Source: Candidatus Thalassarchaeum betae
GTDB lineage: Archaea; Thermoplasmatota; Poseidoniia; Poseidoniales; Thalassarchaeaceae
Assembly: GCA_022448665.1 (NCBI GenBank)
Contig: JAKUUO010000005.1
Coordinates: forward strand, 16,343 to 70,065
DNA length: 53,723 nucleotides
Reading direction: 5' to 3'
Position 1 is the first letter of the stretch, and each line of letters opens with the position of its first letter. Position numbers and translations under genes: made by a program. Below are positions 50,037 through 53,723 of this stretch, piece by piece. The notes under the pieces are model-generated. The model saw only the letters and a program-made list of their open reading frames with translations. It did no database searches and was not told where the DNA came from.

Positions 50037-51176
50037 TCAACCAAACGCCAGACCATGTTCGCGGCCTGCCCGGGCGACTTTGTGGAGGAAATTCTCGAAG
50101 GGGATTCGTGCGTGCATCGAGCGGGTCAACTGCGCATCGCAGTCAGCAAGCGCGGCTAGCATTTCCTGCCTAAGGTCATCAGGTAACGAAAGTCTCCTGC
50201 CTACCAGCACATCGTGAAGCTGGGAAACGACGTCGTCAGAGTCCAGACCGTGGTCATTCATCAGGCGGTCGATCTCTGCAAGAGCGCCGGACAGCGTTCG
50301 TTTCTTGCGGCCGCCTCTGTTCTCCCACCTCCATTCAACCACTCTGCCTCTGAGAGCGAGTTCGAGTAGGTGCCTGCCCGATTGCAGAGTTGTAGCCTGT
50401 ACCAACTTGTGGACGGCCGACCTATCGTGGGACAGGCCTCTGACATGCAGCATCTCCAGAGTGAATAGGGCCTTGCGCAGATTGCCTTCGGAGATGTAGG
50501 CTATGTCCTCCAGAACCCCATCGGCAGACTCCACTGCCTCGACTTCGGCCACAGACCTCATCGTCTCCAGCATCGTTTCACGGCTGGTCGATGGTATCCG
50601 TATCATCTGAGTACGGGAGCGTAGGGCGTCGATGATGCGGGAAGGAGCTCTGGCCACGAGAACGAATCTCGAGGCCGAGCCAACCGTCTCCATCATCCTA
50701 CGCAGGTAGGCCTGACGAATCGAGCCGAGGTAATCAGCGTCTTCGAGGACGATGAGCCGACTGACAGGTAAGACCCCATCGGCCAGTTTGACCTCCCTGC
50801 CGGCCGGGGCGACATCGTCGGCTGAGCCAGCCATTATTCCCCTGTCGAAGGCGTCCAGACTGAGTCTTCCAGCCAGAGTGTCGGTCGAGCCTGCGCCTCC
50901 TGGTCTCAAGAAGGTCTCAAACTGCGCCATCGCGCCTCGCTGGCGCACTAAGTCGCGCACCTGCAGAACGTGGGTGGTCGAGCGCCAACCGGGACCTAGG
51001 ACCTGTCGGGCGACGAGCCGCCAGGAGGCGGTCTTCCCGACCCCCGCTGGGCCGGTTATCAGGAGATGAGGTGGGTCTGCGGACAGGCTGGCAGAAGCGA
51101 GCGCCTGACGTGCCTTCTCTGGCATCGCCAAGTCGTCGAATCTCCGAGGTGCGTGAGTGTTGAGCCAGCCCGCCAC
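50037..51176 (-). CDS. RFC small-subunit-like AAA+ clamp-loader ATPase, divergent
   Basis: This 379-residue protein starts at GTG. It resembles RFC small subunits: APRRFDDLAMPEKARQALASA, PPHLLITGPAGVGKTASWRL (Walker A), VSRLIVLEDADYLGSIRQAY (Walker B region), LRRMMETVGSASRFVLVARA and APSRIIDALRSRTQMIRIP, equivalent to the SRC motif that provides the arginine finger. Two canonical positions differ: Walker B reads LEDAD instead of DEAD/DExD, and SRC is SRT. The C-terminal collar helices follow. It is probably a paralogue or auxiliary subunit of the PCNA loader rather than the main ATPase. The next gene upstream (51217) is 40 bases away on the same strand. Confidence 0.78.
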   Translation of the reverse strand: MAGWLNTHAPRRFDDLAMPEKARQALASASLSADPPHLLITGPAGVGKTASWRLVARQVLGPGWRSTTHVLQVRDLVRQRGAMAQFETFLRPGGAGSTDTLAGRLSLDAFDRGIMAGSADDVAPAGREVKLADGVLPVSRLIVLEDADYLGSIRQAYLRRMMETVGSASRFVLVARAPSRIIDALRSRTQMIRIPSTSRETMLETMRSVAEVEAVESADGVLEDIAYISEGNLRKALFTLEMLHVRGLSHDRSAVHKLVQATTLQSGRHLLELALRGRVVEWRWENRGGRKKRTLSGALAEIDRLMNDHGLDSDDVVSQLHDVLVGRRLSLPDDLRQEMLAALADCDAQLTRSMHARIPFENFLHKVARAGREHGLAFG

Positions 51177-51216
51177 GAGGGGTCGTCGAATTGGCGGGAC
51201 TTGAAGACCGCGCTGC

Positions 51217-51486
51217 TCACTCGGCCTTCAGGTCCTTGTGGCGGCCTTCCTTGCGGGGCTTTACGAAGATGCGGTAACCGCACTTGTGGCATGACTTGCC
51301 AGCGACTCCCGCCTCCTTCCAACTCAAGTGACCGCAGCGCAGACACTTGTACCTGATCTCAAGCGGGTCCATCGTGGATTCGCAGTGAGTGCACTTCGGC
51401 AGCTCGGTGGAGTTCCAAGCCCTACTGTCTGTGCGGTTGCAGCTCCTGCACTTGTGGAGCACTAGTCGGTCTGCCGCCTTAGCCAT
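51217..51486 (-). CDS. rpoP: RNA polymerase Rpo12/RpoP-like protein with extra N-terminal zinc finger
   Basis: This 89-residue protein is measured from the ATG at 51486; a TTG at 51516 would add ten residues. The C-terminal half matches Rpb12/Rpo12: YKCLRCGHLSW (Cys48, Cys51), SCHKCGYRIFVKPRKEG (Cys66, Cys69). The N-terminal half carries another CxxC pair (KCRSCN, Cys13/Cys16, and KCTHCE, Cys32/Cys35), so two zinc sites are likely. Canonical archaeal Rpo12 is about 45-60 residues and has only the last finger. Rpo12 links the large polymerase subunits with Rpo3/Rpo10. It could also be a paralogue that is not part of the enzyme. The start is close to the stop of guaAA (51530). Confidence 0.75.
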   Translation of the reverse strand: MAKAADRLVLHKCRSCNRTDSRAWNSTELPKCTHCESTMDPLEIRYKCLRCGHLSWKEAGVAGKSCHKCGYRIFVKPRKEGRHKDLKAE

Positions 51487-51529
51487 CGGGCCGGCGACCT
51501 TGCGGGCCTTCTTCAACCTGTCCTATGCC

Positions 51530-52123
51530 TCAGCGGGCCCTGCGGGCCCGTTCGCATATACCAACGAAGTTCTCGAATATCCGCCCGCCGTACTCGGAAT
51601 CGTTGACCTCGGGATGGAACTGCAGACCGAAGCGGTCGCCCGAGGCGTTCTCCATACCTTGGACCCTGCACGAGTGGCTATGGGCAGTGATGGTGAACCC
51701 AGGGGGCGCTTCTGTGACCTCGTCGTTGTGGCTCTCCCACACTGTCTGCTCCTCCGGCGTGCCCTCGAACAGCCGCCCGCCGCCATCCACCAGGGAGATG
51801 GAGGCAGCGCCGAACTCGGGCTTTGGCGCCTCGGCGGTCTGGCCCCCGTAGAATCCCGCCATGAACTGGTGTCCGGCGCAGATCCCGAGAATCGGGACAT
51901 CGAGCCCCATGAAGGCACCGCAGTTACCCAGCTCGCTCGACAAGCCCACTCGGGCGGCACCCCCCGAGAGGACCAGCCCGTCGATCTCACGGAGCCCGTC
52001 GAGCGGGGTGTCGTTAGGATGGATCTTGGTGTCTACTCCGAGATATCGTAACACCCGCCACTCGCGGTGGGTCCACTGGCCGCCGTTGTCGATGACGTCG
52101 ATGACGAGGGGCTGCTCACCCAT
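51530..52123 (-). CDS. guaAA: GMP synthase, glutamine amidotransferase subunit
   Basis: This 197-residue class I amidotransferase hydrolyses glutamine to supply ammonia for XMP amination. The catalytic triad is Cys82 in PILGICAGHQFMAG, His170 and Glu172 in FGLQFHPEVND. The oxyanion region LVLSGGAARVG is also present. In archaea the GMP synthase is split, with the ATP-pyrophosphatase encoded elsewhere; the length of about 190 residues fits this subunit. A repeat-like GC-rich end (CGGGCCCGCAGGGCCC on the minus strand) encodes the last residues. The ATG has no strong ribosome site, and tRNA-Asp lies divergently about 80 bases away. Confidence 0.93.
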   Translation of the reverse strand: MGEQPLVIDVIDNGGQWTHREWRVLRYLGVDTKIHPNDTPLDGLREIDGLVLSGGAARVGLSSELGNCGAFMGLDVPILGICAGHQFMAGFYGGQTAEAPKPEFGAASISLVDGGGRLFEGTPEEQTVWESHNDEVTEAPPGFTITAHSHSCRVQGMENASGDRFGLQFHPEVNDSEYGGRIFENFVGICERARRAR

Positions 52124-52201
52124 GTCGAACCCCAGTGGGGGCGGGTGATGAACAATACCCTATCAAAGATTGAAAAAGAAGACCGTTGTCGAAGGGGCCC
52201 T

Positions 52202-52277
52202 GCCCTGATGGTGTAGTGGCCTATCATGCAGCCCTGTCGAGGCTGCGACCCGGGTTCAAATCCCGGTCGGGGCGCCA
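52202..52277 (+). tRNA. tRNA-Asp (anticodon GUC), CCA encoded
   Basis: The acceptor stem GCCCTGA (52202-52208) pairs with TCGGGGC (52267-52273) with one T-G pair, followed by discriminator G and an encoded CCA at 52275-52277. The anticodon arm CAGCC-CTGTCGA-GGCTG carries GTC, reading GAC and GAU. The T arm CCGGG-TTCAAAT-CCCGG is standard. No intron. The 3' end is one base from the stop of the next minus-strand gene. Confidence 0.95.
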
Positions 52278-52278
52278 C

Positions 52279-53583
52279 TCACTCGCCATGCAGCAAGGAC
52301 CTCAGTATCTCGAGGGATTTCTCAAGCCCGATCCTGTTTGTCAGGATCTTCCGGCCACCTCTCCAATGCTCTAAGACCGGCTGTCCGTCCCTGATCCCGT
52401 CGTCGTCGATGTCGCCATCGTAAGTGAACTGAACGAACTCGGCCTCGTCGAGTCCGAGGTCGACCACCCAGAACTTCTTGGCCTCCCCCAAACTCTCTAC
52501 CAGGCCGTCTATGTCCTTCGAGGATATGGCTTTGTTAGCGCCGTCGATGTTGTAGCGCAGAACGTCGCCACTAGTGTCCGACTCAATGGCTTCGAGGTAC
52601 GCTTCGGCGGCGTCGGAGTCCTGGTGCTGGTAGCACAGGCCCGTCTGCCTCATCACCATCCGCGTGCACTTCTTGCCGTTGTCCTTGGTGTGCAGGCAGT
52701 ATGTCACCTTGGCCAGATCTGGGTGTCCCTTAGAAGAAGGGCCTGTTTGCCCATCGGAGAACTTGCCTGTGCTGGACCTGCTCAGAGCGGCCCCGCCGGC
52801 TGCGAAGGGGGCAAGACACAACCCACAGATATCCAAGCCACAGCCTCCCCCGCCACCACTCGGGAGGTCCTCGAGGATGCCGCTATCGAGCAACATAATC
52901 AATATCCAGAAAGCGACAATCCCCCCTATTATGTGAAGGAAAGAAATGGGCTCCCCCTTGGCCACCGGTCGCTCGGTCTCGGCGACCCTCTTCTCACGGG
53001 CGGCCTTTCGCTCCTCTTTGTCGGCTGCCACGAACTTCTCCCTGACCGACAACCGCTCGGCGGAGGCCTTCTTGCGCTTCTCCTTGCGCTCGGCGGAGGC
53101 CTTCTTGCGCTTCTCCTTGCGCTCGGGACTTTCGGGAGGGACCAAGGCAAGCGCCAATAGGACTGCGAAGGCAAGCCCAGTGAAGGGTATGAGTTTCCGG
53201 TGATTGTACTCTGGCATGATCAGCCGCGAGAAATCGTGGTCGTCGGGATCGTAGAAGACCTCGATGCTAGACCCGATCGGTGGATGAAGGTTGAATTGGG
53301 TGGACCTGTTATCTGACCATGTTTGACTCCACCGGAACGCTGCCTTCGATCCGGTGTACTCGACATCGTCAACTGAATAGAGGTACCAGTTCAGAATCCC
53401 TGGCGTGGCAAACACGGTACCCTCCGTGGTCTCCCAGTCATTCAACTCGTAGTCCCTGACGACGTCCTGAATCCCTGGCATGGCAATCACGATGTATAGG
53501 ACGAAGAGAGCCGCTCCGCTAGTGAGTCGCCCCCGTATGTGTGTGAGTTCTTCCGGCGTCAGATAGCCATCTCCCGAATGCAA
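52279..53583 (-). CDS. Membrane protein with DUF3592-like external domain and charged repeats
   Basis: The frame gives 434 residues from a TTG at 53583; no ATG start is clearly better. A membrane helix (GAALFVLYIVIAM) is followed by a DUF3592-like unit: DWETTEGTVFATPG, FNLHPPIGSSIEVFYDPDDH (strand then YDPxxP-type turn), then a second helix (FTGLAFAVLLALALV). A Lys/Glu/Arg/Ala segment with an 11-residue unit KEKRKKASAER repeated twice follows, then a third helix (IIGGIVAFWILIMLLDSGI), a Gly/Cys patch (GGGGGCGLDICGLCLAPF), a CLHTKDNGKKC pair and an acidic helical C-terminus. DUF3592 proteins are membrane-bound and of unknown function. No catalytic site is recognised. Confidence 0.65.
   Translation of the reverse strand: MHSGDGYLTPEELTHIRGRLTSGAALFVLYIVIAMPGIQDVVRDYELNDWETTEGTVFATPGILNWYLYSVDDVEYTGSKAAFRWSQTWSDNRSTQFNLHPPIGSSIEVFYDPDDHDFSRLIMPEYNHRKLIPFTGLAFAVLLALALVPPESPERKEKRKKASAERKEKRKKASAERLSVREKFVAADKEERKAAREKRVAETERPVAKGEPISFLHIIGGIVAFWILIMLLDSGILEDLPSGGGGGCGLDICGLCLAPFAAGGAALSRSSTGKFSDGQTGPSSKGHPDLAKVTYCLHTKDNGKKCTRMVMRQTGLCYQHQDSDAAEAYLEAIESDTSGDVLRYNIDGANKAISSKDIDGLVESLGEAKKFWVVDLGLDEAEFVQFTYDGDIDDDGIRDGQPVLEHWRGGRKILTNRIGLEKSLEILRSLLHGE
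53056..53121. repeat. 33-bp tandem repeat, two copies, inside the DUF3592-like gene
   Basis: Copies at 53056-53088 and 53089-53121 are identical (CTCGGCGGAGG...CTTGCG), and a further partial unit (CTCGG) follows. In the minus-strand protein this is an 11-residue charged unit KASAERKEKRK in tandem. Identical copies at DNA level imply a recent duplication by slippage. Length variation between strains would be expected. Confidence 0.85.
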
Positions 53584-53617
53584 GGAGCCACAGGGGCAAG
53601 ATGAGGGTTGTCCCGGC

Positions 53618-53723
53618 CTAAACGGAGGAAAGCCACGCTTCGAAGGAGCACAGGCGCAGGGTGCTGTTGTAATCGCGCTTGATTCGCAAAGCGGGCTCGG
53701 GCGTGCCCTCCAGCCGGGGGGGG
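53618..53723 (-). CDS. Possible 3' end of a gene cut by the right window edge
   Basis: On the minus strand, 34 codons are open from the edge to a TAG at 53618-53620. The translation ends with ALRIKRDYNSTLRLC and then SFEAWLSSV, which reads like an ordinary protein C-terminus, but the piece is too short for any family assignment. The remaining gap 53584-53617 shows nothing recognisable. Confidence 0.3.
   Translation of the reverse strand, partial: PPRLEGTPEPALRIKRDYNSTLRLCSFEAWLSSV

Noticed and set aside
1..53723. Mobile element, prophage or CRISPR-Cas locus
   Set aside because: No transposase, integrase, terminal inverted repeats, capsid or cas-like genes were found. Neither tRNA gene is flanked by a repeated 3' end that would mark an integrated element.

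Overview
The window is archaeal genomic DNA. It carries TFB, an Rpo12-like RNA polymerase subunit, both subunits of DNA topoisomerase VI, ribosomal protein L18e, a split GMP-synthase amidotransferase subunit and an RFC-type clamp-loader ATPase, together with metabolic genes that look bacterial or eukaryotic: NADP isocitrate dehydrogenase, acyl-CoA-binding protein, a beta-oxidation operon and a PlsC/GPAT-like acyltransferase. With two giant signal-peptide-bearing, Asp-rich or repeat-rich surface proteins and B12-dependent ribonucleotide reductase, the best fit is a marine planktonic Thermoplasmatota archaeon, most likely Marine Group II (Poseidoniales). That lineage call is inference from gene content. 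No transposase, prophage, CRISPR array or rRNA was seen, and gene density is very high.
Layout. 1-143: 5' part of rpl18e (minus). 279-8252: giant surface protein with Ca-binding Asp repeats, an inserted blue-copper domain and a cytosolic tail. 8422-12089: small unknown and membrane proteins, cobalamin adenosyltransferase, a Nudix hydrolase, a DHH phosphoesterase and a four-helix membrane protein. 12198-15575: a 1125-residue protein with a helical N-terminal region and a C-terminal PIN nuclease domain. 15555-22631: a tightly packed six-gene minus-strand operon (thiolase, HAD/ECH fusion, acyl-CoA dehydrogenase, ACBP, hotdog thioesterase-like protein, nitronate monooxygenase-like protein) behind a TATA box placed for a leaderless mRNA. 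22808-26912: a membrane-anchored EF-Tu domain-2-like protein, an unknown protein, a DEAD-box helicase, isocitrate dehydrogenase and OsmC.
27089-37179: class II ribonucleotide reductase, TFB, an aconitase-family enzyme with the swivel domain first, and the top6B-top6A operon. 37233-39076: small membrane proteins and a winged-helix regulator with repeats in its leader. 39080-44170: a second giant surface protein (BNR-like blades, VWA domain, NEW3/CARDB-like domains, C-terminal membrane anchor). 44286-49907: an unknown protein, the GPAT-like acyltransferase, a HIT hydrolase, an SdhA/NadB-fold flavoprotein and an unknown membrane protein. 49955-53723: tRNA-Arg(CCU), RFC-like ATPase, Rpo12-like zinc protein, GuaA amidotransferase subunit, tRNA-Asp(GUC), a DUF3592-like membrane protein and a gene tail at the right edge.
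Together these suggest a heterotroph that degrades fatty acids to acetyl-CoA, feeds them into a TCA cycle using bacterial-type ICDH and an aconitase-like enzyme, relies on cobalamin for deoxynucleotide synthesis (with its own adenosyltransferase), and exposes very large calcium- and copper-binding proteins at the cell surface.
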